Of a DNA stretch of 64,000 nt, positions 53,524 to 62,807 are shown one piece after another. Source of the DNA: Pseudomonas asiatica (GTDB lineage: Bacteria; Pseudomonadota; Gammaproteobacteria; Pseudomonadales; Pseudomonadaceae); assembly GCF_009932335.1 (NCBI RefSeq), contig NZ_BLJF01000001.1, positions 620,001 through 684,000 of the forward strand. Direction: 5' to 3'. The notes under the pieces are model-generated. The model was given only the letters and a program-made list of their open reading frames with translations, was not told the DNA's origin and searched no databases. The position numbers and the translations under genes are program-made. The stretch's first letter is position 1, and the number at the start of each line of letters is the position of its first letter.

Positions 53524-54410
53524 CCACTCTGAAGCGTAAAGGCATCATTCTGGCGGGCGGGTCGGGTACCCGTCTGCACCCCGCGACCCTGGCTATTTCC
53601 AAGCAGCTGCTGCCGGTTTACGACAAGCCGATGATCTACTACCCGCTGACCACCCTGATGCTGGCGGGTATCCAGGACATCCTGATCATCTCCACCCCGC
53701 AGGACACCCCGCGTTTCGAGCAACTGCTGGGCGATGGCCACCAGTGGGGCATCAACATCAGTTACGCCGTGCAGTCCTCGCCAGATGGGTTGGCCCAGGC
53801 CTTTTTGATTGGCGAAGGCTTCATCGGCAAGGCACCCACGGCGCTAGTGTTGGGTGACAATATCTATTACGGCCATGACTTCCAGCAGTTGCTGCGCAAT
53901 GCCATGGAGCGTAAAGGGAGCGCTAGTGTATTCGCCTACCATGTGCAAGACCCTGAGCGTTACGGTGTGGTTGAGTTCGACGGGCAGGGCAATGCGATCA
54001 GCCTGGAAGAGAAACCGGCGAAACCCAAGTCTAACTATGCCGTGACCGGGTTGTACTTCTATGACAACGACGTGATCGAGATTGCCAAGGGGGTCCGACC
54101 GTCTGGGCGGGGCGAGCTGGAGATCACTGATGTGAACCGCACCTACCTAGAGCAGCACCGGTTGTCGGTGGAGATCATGGGGCGCGGGTATGCCTGGCTG
54201 GATACCGGGACGCATGATTCGTTGCTGGAGGCTAGTGGGTATATCGCAACAATTGAGCGGCGGCAGGGGTTGAAGGTGGCTTGTCCGGAAGAGGTGGCGT
54301 TCCGACAGGGGTGGATTGGGGCGGAGCAGCTACTCAAGCTGGCTGAACCGTTGGCTAAGAATGGGTATGGGCAGTATCTGAAGAGGTTGGTGCAGGATAA
54401 GGTTTATTGA
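53520..54410 (+). CDS. rfbA: Glucose-1-phosphate thymidylyltransferase
   Basis: A 296-residue nucleotidyltransferase with [13 protein letters not shown] and [12 protein letters not shown]. It forms dTDP-glucose, the entry step. Codon use in the last 350 bases shifts to G/T-ending codons and lower GC than the rest of the operon, which could mark a recombination junction. L-rhamnose is expected in the LPS core and possibly the O-chain. Confidence 0.96.
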   Translation: MTTLKRKGIILAGGSGTRLHPATLAISKQLLPVYDKPMIYYPLTTLMLAGIQDILIISTPQDTPRFEQLLGDGHQWGINISYAVQSSPDGLAQAFLIGEGFIGKAPTALVLGDNIYYGHDFQQLLRNAMERKGSASVFAYHVQDPERYGVVEFDGQGNAISLEEKPAKPKSNYAVTGLYFYDNDVIEIAKGVRPSGRGELEITDVNRTYLEQHRLSVEIMGRGYAWLDTGTHDSLLEASGYIATIERRQGLKVACPEEVAFRQGWIGAEQLLKLAEPLAKNGYGQYLKRLVQDKVY

Positions 54411-54603
54411 GAGTGCATGTAACCGCTTCACGCTCAACACAATCTTCCAGCTTGGTCAGGGGAATTGGCAAGGGAGGGCTTCGTAGCTGCGCCAACGTAT
54501 TTGGAGCACCTGCCAATGCCGTCAGTGGCAAACCGTGCCGTTGCTGTTATGGAATTGTTCGCCAGAGAATTCCATCTAGTGGTTGATGGAGTGTATGGAT
54601 CGA

Positions 54604-55764
54604 TTAGTTAGCCTTGGGGGCCTTCTCATCATCCAGTGCAACGGCAAAATCAACAAGCGCCTCCACTATGCGCCCGCACGCCTCCCCATCCCCATACGGA
54701 TTATGCGCCACGCTCATCTCCCGATACGCCCCCTCATCCGTCAGCAACCGAGCCAACTCTCCGACAATAGTCTCAACTTCCGTACCCACCAGCTTCACCG
54801 TCCCCGCTGCCACCGCCTCTGGCCGCTCCGTGGTATCGCGCATCACCAGCACCGGCTTACCCAGCGCCGGCGCTTCCTCCTGAATGCCCCCCGAGTCGGT
54901 CAAAATTACATACGCCCGGCTCATCAGATAAACGAACGGCAGGTAATCCAGTGGTTCGATCAGGTAGATATTCCCCACATCCGCCAGCAGCCGGTTGACC
55001 GGCTCGCGCACGTTGGGGTTGAGGTGCACCGGGTACACTACATCCACCTCCGGAAACTGGCGCGCCGTCTGTACCAAAGCCTGGCAGATGCGTTCGAAGC
55101 CACCGCCAAAGTTCTCGCGACGATGGCCTGTTACCAAAACCATGCGGCGGTTGGCAGCCAGGTAATCGAACTGGCGCTCGAACTGTGCCCTCAGCGCCGG
55201 GTTCTCCAGTTTGTGCACCACTTCCAGCAGGGCGTCGATCACAGTGTTGCCGGTGGTGAAGATGCTCGCCGGGTCGATGCCTTCCCTTAGCAGGTTGTCA
55301 CGCGAGGTGGCGGTGGGGGCGAAGTGCAGGGCGGCCAGGGTGCCGGTAAGGCGCCGGTTGCCTTCCTCTGGCCAGGGTGAATACAGGTTATTGGTGCGCA
55401 GGCCGGCTTCTACATGGGCTATGGGTATTTGTTGGTAGTAGGCTGCCAGGCTGGTAGCAAAAGTGGTCGCGGTGTCGCCATGCACCAGCACCACATCGGG
55501 CTTGAATTCGGCCAGTACCGGCTGGATACCCCGCAAAATCCCGGTGGTCACGCCGGTCAGGTCCTGGCCGGGTTTCATGATGTTCAAGTCGTAATCGGGG
55601 GTGATATCGAACAGTTCCAGTACCTGGTCGAGCATTTGCCGGTGCTGGCCGGTGACGCACACGCGCGACTCGAAGCGGGCGTCCTGGGCGAGTTGCAGGG
55701 CAAGGGGGGCCATCTTGATGGCTTCTGGACGGGTGCCAAATACGGTGAGGGTCTTGAGGGGCAC
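54604..55764 (-). CDS. wecB: UDP-GlcNAc 2-epimerase WecB
   Basis: A 386-residue non-hydrolysing epimerase converting UDP-GlcNAc to UDP-ManNAc. Motifs are [41 protein letters not shown] and [10 protein letters not shown] chose GTG 55764 behind AGAGGAT; a longer open frame to 55920 adds 52 low-complexity residues. It converges on rfbA and no ManNAc-dehydrogenase partner (wecC) is adjacent. Confidence 0.93.
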   Translation of the reverse strand: MPLKTLTVFGTRPEAIKMAPLALQLAQDARFESRVCVTGQHRQMLDQVLELFDITPDYDLNIMKPGQDLTGVTTGILRGIQPVLAEFKPDVVLVHGDTATTFATSLAAYYQQIPIAHVEAGLRTNNLYSPWPEEGNRRLTGTLAALHFAPTATSRDNLLREGIDPASIFTTGNTVIDALLEVVHKLENPALRAQFERQFDYLAANRRMVLVTGHRRENFGGGFERICQALVQTARQFPEVDVVYPVHLNPNVREPVNRLLADVGNIYLIEPLDYLPFVYLMSRAYVILTDSGGIQEEAPALGKPVLVMRDTTERPEAVAAGTVKLVGTEVETIVGELARLLTDEGAYREMSVAHNPYGDGEACGRIVEALVDFAVALDDEKAPKAN

Positions 55765-56302
55765 GGCGGTGATCCTCTTGCTGGACGGGCTGGTACGGGT
55801 GGGCCAAAAGGGGCCGGGCAGGCGCGCGGAGACTGGCCTTGTGGACGGGCCGGGAGCGAGGGCAAGCGGCGGGTGGGTGAGGGCATGCAGCTTGGGTCCT
55901 TCAAGCAAACGGCTGTCCATTGCTCAAAAAATCTAGCAGTTGGTTCATGTGATGCCAGTTGGCGTAGGGGGGGATGGTCCGCTGGAGAGTGAGGTTGTTC
56001 CTGCTCAGGCCTTGTTCACCGGAGGTTGTAGGAATGTAGGCAGGTTTTGCTGTGAATGCGGCATCGGACAAACGGGTATTCGGCTACAGGCCGTGATGCA
56101 TGGCGCCAATGCTCTCGGGCTGGGGTGGTGGAGGGAAAAGGCGATTGTTTTTTGGGTTGGCGAAGTTGGCTGGGTGATTGATCGATTTGGTAACCATTCG
56201 CCGATGATGGTAGCTGTTTCGATGTCGGGTTTGCCGCTAGGGTTGATTGCGCAGCTGAAGGAAACCGGCTGCTGGAAAATGACCAACCCAGGAGTATTCA
56301 CC
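55765..56302. other. Gene-free gap between wecB and comEA-like gene
   Basis: This 538-bp divergent region should hold promoters for both neighbours. No gene is credible: the plus-strand frame starting at 55940 continues into the ComEA-like gene but has no homology before 56303. No REP element is seen. Confidence 0.6.
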
Positions 56303-56638
56303 ATGCGTAACAACGTTCTGTCGTACCTGCTGCTGCCGCTGTTCGCCAGCCTGTCCTTTTCCCTCAGCGCTGCCCCGGCCAGCACCACGGCGGTGGCCGA
56401 GCCGGTGCCGGTGGTAACCCAGCAGCAGGCCCAGCAGCCGCAGCGGCTGGACCTGAACACGGCTGATGCGCTTACTTTGCAGAAGGAGCTGAACGGGATA
56501 GGGAAGGCCAAGGCTGAGGCCATAGTGGCCTACCGGGAGGCCAATGGGCCGTTTGCTTCGGTGGATGAGCTGCTGGAGATCAAGGGGATTGGTAATGCGT
56601 TGCTGGAACGTAACCGGGACAAGGTGATGGTGGAATAA
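56303..56638 (+). CDS. ComEA-like helix-hairpin-helix protein
   Basis: A 111-residue protein with a Sec signal peptide (about 1-23, ending SLSAA), a short Gln/Pro-rich linker and a C-terminal double helix-hairpin-helix DNA-binding domain (LNTADALTLQKELNGIGKAKA; ELLEIKGIGNALLERN). ComEA proteins bind incoming DNA in the periplasm during transformation; isolated single-domain copies are common in pseudomonads and their function is unproven. The start is ATG 56303 behind AGGAG. Confidence 0.88.
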   Translation: MRNNVLSYLLLPLFASLSFSLSAAPASTTAVAEPVPVVTQQQAQQPQRLDLNTADALTLQKELNGIGKAKAEAIVAYREANGPFASVDELLEIKGIGNALLERNRDKVMVE

Positions 56639-56723
56639 GGGGGAGGGGGCCGGGGGTTGTGTCCTGGCCCTGCCTTTCATGAAGATTCAATTCAGAGAAC
56701 TTAATCCAAAAGCGGTCCGCGTA

Positions 56724-56814
56724 CCCTGTGGGAGCGGCTTTAGCCGCGAAGAACCAAACGCGGTGCATGGCACCGGCTGCGCCGGTATTCGCGGCTAAAG
56801 CCGCTCCCACAGGG
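56724..56814. repeat. REP palindrome
   Basis: Inverted arms CCCTGTGGGAGCGGCTTTAG and complement at the ends of a 91-bp element between the ComEA-like gene and the DUF2897 gene, which converge. Confidence 0.87.
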
Positions 56815-56866
56815 CCCAATGAGTTATGTATCAGCCGGTCAGACCGTGCCAGCGCCGACAGGCAGG

Positions 56867-57034
56867 CTAGCGGTCCTGCGCATCCTTGGCATCCGCTTCG
56901 GCATTGCGCTCATGCACCTTGCGCAGCTGTTCTTCGGTCAGTGGCAGTTTTTTTGCGGTGTCGCGCAGCAGCATCAGCCCGCCGACGATCGAGCCGAGGG
57001 CTATGATGAGTATCAGCCAGGCATACCAGGGCAT
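56867..57034 (-). CDS. Small DUF2897-type membrane protein
   Basis: A 55-residue protein with one hydrophobic helix (about 3-23) followed by a charged tail rich in Lys, Glu and Asp. The start ATG 57034 follows AAGGAG. It matches the DUF2897 pattern of small inner-membrane proteins. Function is unknown. It is divergent from pyrF. Confidence 0.75.
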   Translation of the reverse strand: MPWYAWLILIIALGSIVGGLMLLRDTAKKLPLTEEQLRKVHERNAEADAKDAQDR

Positions 57035-57215
57035 TGTCGTTCTCCTTTGCTGGTGATGGGCAGCGCTTGTACAAATGTTGAGCAATTGCCCGTTCCGTTG
57101 GTTCAATTATAGGAGCCAGCCACTGCCGGGCCAATTCCGTGACCCGCGGGCCCCAAAGCCTGCGCCACTTCGTTTACAATGCGCGCCGTTTTCGACTTGC
57201 CAAGAGACCCTGCCC

Positions 57216-57917
57216 ATGTCCGCCTGCCAGACGCCCCTGATCGTCGCCCTGGATTTCCCTACCCGTGAGGCCGCCCTGAAGCTGGCTGACCAGCTTGACC
57301 CTGCGCTGTGCCGGGTGAAGGTTGGCAAGGAGCTGTTCACCAGCAGTGCTTCGGGCATTGTCGAAACCCTGTGCGACAAGGGCTTCGAAGTGTTCCTGGA
57401 CCTCAAGTTCCACGACATCCCCAACACCACCGCCATGGCGGTGAGGGCTGCGGCCGAGATGGGTGTGTGGATGGTGAACGTGCATTGCTCCGGTGGCCTG
57501 CGCATGATGGCGGCCTGCCGCGAAGAGCTGGCCAAGCGCAGCGGCCCGCAGCCGTTGCTGATTGGCGTGACTGTGCTGACCAGCATGGAGCGTGAAGACC
57601 TGGCCGGTATCGGCCTGGATGTCGACCCGCAAGAGCAGGTGCTGCGCCTGGCGGCGCTGGCCGAGAAGGCTGGCATGGACGGTTTGGTGTGCTCGGCTCT
57701 GGAAGCCCCGGCACTGAAGGCTGCGCACCCGTCGCTGCAACTGGTGACCCCGGGTATTCGCCCGGCGGGCAGTGCGCAGGATGACCAGCGCCGTATCCTC
57801 ACCCCGCGCCAGGCACTGGATGCGGGTTCGGATTACCTGGTGATCGGCCGGCCGATCAGCCAGGCTGCCGACCCGGCGCAAGCGCTGGCTGCGGTAGTTG
57901 CTGAAATACGCGGCTGA
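57216..57917 (+). CDS. pyrF: Orotidine 5'-phosphate decarboxylase
   Basis: A 233-residue TIM-barrel enzyme for the last step of UMP synthesis. The catalytic block is [11 protein letters not shown], and the phosphate loop includes PGIRPAG. The start ATG 57216 gives the family length; the frame is open further upstream without homology. Confidence 0.97.
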   Translation: MSACQTPLIVALDFPTREAALKLADQLDPALCRVKVGKELFTSSASGIVETLCDKGFEVFLDLKFHDIPNTTAMAVRAAAEMGVWMVNVHCSGGLRMMAACREELAKRSGPQPLLIGVTVLTSMEREDLAGIGLDVDPQEQVLRLAALAEKAGMDGLVCSALEAPALKAAHPSLQLVTPGIRPAGSAQDDQRRILTPRQALDAGSDYLVIGRPISQAADPAQALAAVVAEIRG

Positions 57918-57928
57918 ACCTGACCAAT

Positions 57929-57957
57929 GAAAAAGGGCTGCGATGCAGCCCTTTTTC
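57929..57957. terminator. Bidirectional terminator, pyrF / uppP
   Basis: Hairpin with stem AAAAAGGGCTGC / GCAGCCCTTTTT between the convergent stops of pyrF and uppP; A and T runs make it functional in both directions. Confidence 0.9.
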
Positions 57958-57976
57958 ATTTTCGTGTGTCGTGATA

Positions 57977-58807
57977 TCAGCCCTGAGCTGTCGACCAGTC
58001 GATCCAGCCGAACTGCCAGGTAGCCAGGATCAATAAACCGAAGGCGATGCGATACCACGCGAACGTTGCGTAGCTGTGGTTGGCGATGAACTTGAGCAGC
58101 GCACGCACGGCGATCATGGCGAAGATGAACGAGGTCACGAAGCCGATGGCGAACACCGGCAGGTCGCCGGGCTGGAACAGCTCGCGGTACTTGTAACCTG
58201 AATACACCGCCGCACCGACCATGGTCGGCATCGCCAGGAAGAACGAGAACTCGGTGGCCGCCTTGCGCGACAGGCCGAACAGCAGGCCGCCGATGATGGT
58301 GGACCCGGAACGCGACGTGCCCGGGATCATTGCCAGGCACTGGACGAAACCGATCTTCAGGGCATGGCTCCAGCGCATGTCATCGACGTGGTCGACCGCC
58401 ACACGGTGGGTACGGCGTTCGGCCCAGAGCATGATTACCCCGCCAACCACCAAGGCCGTTGCCACGGTGATCGGGTTGAACAGGTAGTGGTGAATCAGGT
58501 CGGCGAACAGCACGCCCAGCACCACCGCCGGCAGAAACGCCAACAGCAGGTTGCCGGTGAAGCGCCGCGCCGTGGGCTGGCTGGTCAGGCCGAACACCAC
58601 TTCCAGGATCTTGCCGCGAAACTCCCAAACTACCGCCAGGATCGCCGCCAACTGGATGATGATGTTGAACGCTATTGCGCGTTCACCGCCGAAATCTATC
58701 AAATCGGCAACGATGATCTGGTGCCCGGTACTGGAGATTGGTAGAAACTCCGTGAGCCCTTCAACCACTCCCAGGATGATTGCCTGGAAGGCAGTCCATA
58801 AATCCAT
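57977..58807 (-). CDS. uppP: Undecaprenyl-diphosphatase UppP
   Basis: A 276-residue polytopic membrane protein that dephosphorylates undecaprenyl diphosphate, recycling the carrier used for peptidoglycan and O-antigen. The active-site motifs [14 protein letters not shown] and [10 protein letters not shown] are intact. The ATG start at 58807 begins MDLWTAF. Its closeness to the O-antigen locus is functionally fitting but common in this genus. Confidence 0.95.
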   Translation of the reverse strand: MDLWTAFQAIILGVVEGLTEFLPISSTGHQIIVADLIDFGGERAIAFNIIIQLAAILAVVWEFRGKILEVVFGLTSQPTARRFTGNLLLAFLPAVVLGVLFADLIHHYLFNPITVATALVVGGVIMLWAERRTHRVAVDHVDDMRWSHALKIGFVQCLAMIPGTSRSGSTIIGGLLFGLSRKAATEFSFFLAMPTMVGAAVYSGYKYRELFQPGDLPVFAIGFVTSFIFAMIAVRALLKFIANHSYATFAWYRIAFGLLILATWQFGWIDWSTAQG

Positions 58808-59000
58808 AGATCCCCCGTTAGAGCCGTGCTGCTTGCAGGGCCCATGCTCTTGATTTACCTATGATTGCCGGTTGAGGCGGCAAAGATGTTGGCGCGCGCC
58901 GGATGCTACCAGAGCGACGGTGCGAAGACTTGTGTGGGGTTGTAACGGTGTGGAAGCGTCTGCTGTGCCGGCCGCTTCCACAAGGGGCTGCGTTGCCCTG

Positions 59001-59276
59001 TCAGTGCAGCTTGTTCTTGGCCAGTTCGATGTCGTTCATCAGGGCCTTGGCCATGGCCAGCAGGTAATCGGCGGAGCCCAGCAGTTTGTGGTCATCTTCC
59101 ATGTCGCCTTCGCGCACAAGGTGCTTGATGTAGCCCAGCAGGACTGACACGTGCTCGTAGGCATCATCGATGGGCACGCCGGGCTGTACGCGGAGCAGGT
59201 CGAGGGTGGGGTTGCCGGCTTCGAGGAAGGTTTCCAGGCCTGCGGTGAGGATGGGGGAGGGGGTGTACTTTTTCAT
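59001..59276 (-). CDS. Small DUF3077-type protein
   Basis: A 91-residue protein with the block VQPGVPIDDAYEHVSVLLGYI, resembling the DUF3077 family of pseudomonad proteins. No signal peptide or membrane helix. The start is ATG 59276. Function is unknown. Confidence 0.65.
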   Translation of the reverse strand: MKKYTPSPILTAGLETFLEAGNPTLDLLRVQPGVPIDDAYEHVSVLLGYIKHLVREGDMEDDHKLLGSADYLLAMAKALMNDIELAKNKLH

Positions 59277-59948
59277 GGTGAAAATCCAGTGCGTGATGAG
59301 GAGCAACCACCCGGATCTTTCTCACGGACAAAGGTGGCAGCCATTGCGCGGGGTGAGAAACCGGTGCACTGACGCCGGCCAAGCCGAAGCCTGCCCGCGA
59401 ATGGCTGCCATTGAACAGTGGAGCAGCAGTGCATAACAGGTTCTCACACCCGGTCGCCAACATGGCGACCCGGTGAAGTTATCCCTGAGGGATTTCCCCG
59501 ACAATTCAGCTGCTTCCGACCGCTGCGTAGGATAGTTCGCTTGCTGCTTCAAGCTGAAGCGGTGGGGGCAAGGTTCAGGAAAGTCTGACGCGCTGCGAAC
59601 GCGGTGCTGCAGTTATCGCCGGGGCCGCTGTGCGGCCCAATCGCCGGCAAGCCAGCTCTCATAGAACAACACATGACTCATTGGTTCGGCGAGGTTCTGT
59701 AGGAGCAGCCTTGTGCTGCGAAGAGGCCGGTACTGACAAAGCCTGTCTGTTGCTTGTACCGGCCTCTTCGCAGCACAAGGCTGCTCCTACAAAGGACGCG
59801 TCAGACGAGCGATATTTGTTCTCTGCGCGACAGCGCAGCCCAAAAGGGCTGGGTAATCTCTCACAGGTACAGCGTCGGGCTCAACGGTGGCGCTGTACCT
59901 GTGGGAGCTGGCTTGCCGGCGATGAGGCCAGTGTTGGCTACCTCAATC
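59277..59948. repeat. Gene-free, repeat-bearing gap before the CurA-like gene
   Basis: This 672-bp gap holds no credible gene. From about 59620 it carries half-REP elements (59622-59658, 59895-59927) of the GGAGCTGGCTTGCCGGCGAT type, which bracket the 211-bp repeat copy 2. The first 340 bp show nothing recognisable beyond the promoter region of the DUF3077-type gene. Confidence 0.75.
59655..59865 (-). repeat. 211-bp long repeat, copy 2 (inverted)
   Basis: Matches the reverse complement of 22405-22615 end to end, with nine mismatches by eye. The inner palindrome occupies about 59697-59791. It is inserted between two halves of a different REP type. Confidence 0.9.
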
Positions 59949-60950
59949 TCAAACCTTCAGCACCAACTTGCCAAAGTTCTCCCCACTGAACAGCTTCAGC
60001 AAGGTCTCGGGGAAGGTCTCCAGCCCTTCCACCACATCCTCCTTGCTCTTCACCTGCCCGCTGGCCAGCCACCCGGCAATCTCCAGCGCGGCCTTGCCGT
60101 AATCCTTGGCGTAATCCATCACCACGAAGCCTTCCATGCGCGCGCGGTTCACCAGCAGTGACAGGTAGTTGGCCGGGCCTTTCACCGCTTCCTTGTTGTT
60201 GTACTGGCTGATCGCGCCGCAAATCACGATGCGTGCCTTGAAGTTGATGCGGGTCAGCACGGCGTCGAGGATGTCGCCGCCGACGTTGTCGAAGTACACG
60301 TCCACGCCTTTGGGGCATTCGCGCTTCAGGCCGGCCAGCACGTCTTCGGCCTTGTAGTCGATCACCCCATCAAAGCCCAGTTCGTCCTTCAGGTACTGGC
60401 ACTTCTCGGCGCCGCCGGCAATGCCGACCACGCGGCAGCCTTTGATCTTGGCAATTTGCCCGACAATGCTGCCCACCGCGCCAGCCGCGCCGGAAATCAC
60501 CACGGTGTCACCGGCCTTGGGTTGGCCGACGTCCAGTAGGGCGAAGTAGGCGGTCATGCCGGTCATGCCCAGCGCCGACAGATAGCGGGGCAGGGGCGCC
60601 AGGTTGGGGTCGATCTTGTGCAGGCCCTGGGGTTCGCCAGTGAAGTAGTCCTGCACGCCAAGGGCGCCGCTTACATGGTCGCCCGGCTTGTAACTGGGAT
60701 GGTTGGAGGCAACAACCTCGCCAACACCCAGCGCGCGCATCAACTGGCCCAGGGCCACGGGCGGGATGTAGGACTTGCCTTCGTTCATCCAGCCGCGCAT
60801 GGCCGGGTCCAGCGACAGGTACAGGTTGCGCACCAGCACCTGGCCTTCGCCGGGTTGTTCGGCGGGCACGGTCTCGAAGCTGAAGTCGTCACGGCGCACG
60901 GCGCCGACCGGGCGTTTGGCGAGCAGGAAGCGGCGGTTGGTGTTGGTCAT
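59949..60950 (-). CDS. NADP-dependent enone/prostaglandin-type reductase (CurA-like)
   Basis: A 333-residue zinc-independent medium-chain reductase. The cofactor motif is GAAGAVGSIVGQ near residue 160; the N-terminus MTNTNRRFLLAKRPVG and LSLDPAMRGWM are typical of the leukotriene/CurA branch. It probably reduces alpha,beta-unsaturated carbonyls with NADPH. The start is ATG 60950; the frame extends upstream without homology. Confidence 0.88.
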   Translation of the reverse strand: MTNTNRRFLLAKRPVGAVRRDDFSFETVPAEQPGEGQVLVRNLYLSLDPAMRGWMNEGKSYIPPVALGQLMRALGVGEVVASNHPSYKPGDHVSGALGVQDYFTGEPQGLHKIDPNLAPLPRYLSALGMTGMTAYFALLDVGQPKAGDTVVISGAAGAVGSIVGQIAKIKGCRVVGIAGGAEKCQYLKDELGFDGVIDYKAEDVLAGLKRECPKGVDVYFDNVGGDILDAVLTRINFKARIVICGAISQYNNKEAVKGPANYLSLLVNRARMEGFVVMDYAKDYGKAALEIAGWLASGQVKSKEDVVEGLETFPETLLKLFSGENFGKLVLKV

Positions 60951-61125
60951 GGCGGGTCCTTGTGGGCAATGGAAGGGGGAGGCGTCAAATCTACCCTGTT
61001 GATGTAGGCAGGTCCTTAACATCACTGACAAGCATGGTAGCCCAACCGGTGGGGTGATGATGCTGCCCGGGCGAGCGGTGGCTGACTATGCTCTGAACCC
61101 CACCAAGCACGCTTTGGAGCACGCG

Positions 61126-61887
61126 ATGAGCATGACCTTTTCCGGCCAGGTTGCCCTGGTCACCGGCGGCGGCGCCGGCATCGGCCGGGCAACCGCCCTG
61201 GCTTTCGCCCAGGAGGGCCTGAAGGTGGTGGTGGCCGACCTCGACCCGGCCGGCGGCGAGGCCACTGTAGCCCTGATCCACGCCGCGGGAGGGGAGGCGC
61301 TGTTCATTGCCTGCGACGTTACTCGTGACGCCGAGGTGCGCCAACTGCACGAGCGCCTGATCGCTGCCTACGGCCGGCTGGACTATGCCTACAACAACGC
61401 AGGTATCGAGATAGAGCAGGGCCGCCTGGCCGAGGGCAGCGAGGCGGAGTTCGATGCCATCATGGGCGTCAACGTGAAGGGTGTGTGGCTGTGCATGAAG
61501 TATCAGCTGCCGTTGCTGTTGGCCCAGGGCGGTGGGGCCATCGTCAATACCGCTTCGGTGGCGGGCTTGGGCGCGGCGCCGAAGATGAGCATCTACAGCG
61601 CCTCCAAGCACGCGGTGATCGGCCTGACCAAGTCGGCGGCCATCGAATACGCCAAGAAGGGCATCCGGGTGAATGCGGTGTGCCCGGCGGTGATCGACAC
61701 CGACATGTTCCGCCGCGCCTATGAGGCCGACCCACGCAAGGCCGAGTTTGCCGCTGCCATGCATCCGGTGGGGCGCATTGGCAAGGTCGAGGAAATTGCC
61801 AGCGCCGTGCTGTACCTGTGCAGTGATGGCGCGGCGTTTACCACAGGGCATTGCCTGGCAGTGGATGGTGGGGCTACGGCGATCTGA
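61126..61887 (+). CDS. Short-chain dehydrogenase (glucose-dehydrogenase-like)
   Basis: A 253-residue classical SDR with TGGGAGIGRA, NNAGIE, catalytic Ser in ASVAG and YSASKHA, and the usual C-terminal FTTGHCLAVDGG. All active-site residues are present; the substrate is not predictable. The start is ATG 61126. It is divergent from the CurA-like gene across 175 bp, so the two may share regulation. Confidence 0.88.
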   Translation: MSMTFSGQVALVTGGGAGIGRATALAFAQEGLKVVVADLDPAGGEATVALIHAAGGEALFIACDVTRDAEVRQLHERLIAAYGRLDYAYNNAGIEIEQGRLAEGSEAEFDAIMGVNVKGVWLCMKYQLPLLLAQGGGAIVNTASVAGLGAAPKMSIYSASKHAVIGLTKSAAIEYAKKGIRVNAVCPAVIDTDMFRRAYEADPRKAEFAAAMHPVGRIGKVEEIASAVLYLCSDGAAFTTGHCLAVDGGATAI

Positions 61888-61907
61888 GCCGATATCGATG
61901 TGGCCTT

Positions 61908-61986
61908 CTTCGCGGGTAAACCCACAGGTACTGCACCGCTCTCGGGTTGGGTGCGATCTCTGTGGGAGCGGGTTCACCCGCGAAAG
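61908..61986. repeat. REP palindrome
   Basis: Inverted arms TTCGCGGGT...CCCACA and TGTGGGAGCGGGTTCACCCG, 21 bp after the SDR stop. Confidence 0.75.
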
Positions 61987-62048
61987 GGTCGGGCCTGCCC
62001 ACTCTGATGCCAGCCCACCCCCATCACCAGACACACCGCCAACCCTTT

Positions 62049-62691
62049 ATGCTTAACTGTTCGCTCAAAACAAGCGAACACTTGCCCCTCGACCGCACCA
62101 GCCCCACCCCGCTGGTGCAGCAACTCACCGACCACCTGCAAACCTGGATCGACCAGCAACGCCTGCGCCCGGCGCGCGCCTGCCGTCGATTCGGGCCTTG
62201 GCCCGCAGCCAGGCGGTCAGTGCGTCGTAGTTGGCGCGCGGCCACCGAGCTGGCCCAGGCAGTGCGCCAGGTAAGCCGTGGCAACCCGCAGGACCTGTTC
62301 GACTATTGCCCACCCCTTGGCCTGGCCAGCCTGCGCCAACAGCTGCACAAGCGCCTGGCGCAGCTGGGCATCGCCGCCGGCCCCGAACGTATCCTCACCA
62401 CCCACGGCGCCAGCCACGGCCTGGACCTGCTGGTGCGCACCCTGCTGCGTCCGGGCGACACGGTCCTTGTGGAAAACCCCGGCTACTACAACCGTCTGGG
62501 CCCGGGTGCCAGGCCGCGATTTTGCCAGCCTGGAGCGCCTTGCACTGGAACACGACGTGCTGCTAACCCCCGGCAGCGCCTTCGATTACCAGGGCGCGGC
62601 CAGCGCCTGGCTGCGCATCAATGTCGCTTACGGGCAGGACTCCCGCGCCCAGGCCTTCCTTCAGCACGCAGGGCGACCTCTGCCAAGCTGA
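62049..62691 (+). pseudogene. Decayed MocR/GntR-type regulator
   Basis: Fragments of a PLP-dependent MocR-family regulator lie in different frames. An N-terminal piece (LVQQLTDHLQTWIDQQRLRP) is followed, after a one-base loss near 62170, by helix-turn-helix sequence (LPSIRALARSQAVSAS) in another frame. The aminotransferase-like core (ILTTHGASHGLDLL; ENPGYYN) and a C-terminal piece (LTPGSAFDYQG...LRINVAYG) follow after a further frame change and internal deletion near 62505. About 214 codons remain of a family of about 450-500, so the gene is dead. Confidence 0.85.
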
Positions 62692-62807
62692 TAGCGACAC
62701 GCTCATAGCTATTTGACACTATTCTGACGTCAGGCCCTTGTTCATCGGCTGGCAACGTTGCCACCCTTGGCCTTCGGGATAACCTCGCACGCAGAAGGGG
62801 AATCGGC

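Noticed and set aside
54604..55764. WecB at 54.6 kb being the missing WbpI
   Set aside because: Its motifs are those of canonical UDP-GlcNAc 2-epimerases, it is longer than WbpI and lies outside the operon on the other strand. Not excluded experimentally, so it is mentioned as the alternative in the WbpI finding.
59301..59372. Small frames after the DUF3077-type gene as a toxin-antitoxin or small-protein gene
   Set aside because: No pair of overlapping coding frames with ribosome sites, and sequence is poor in conserved character.
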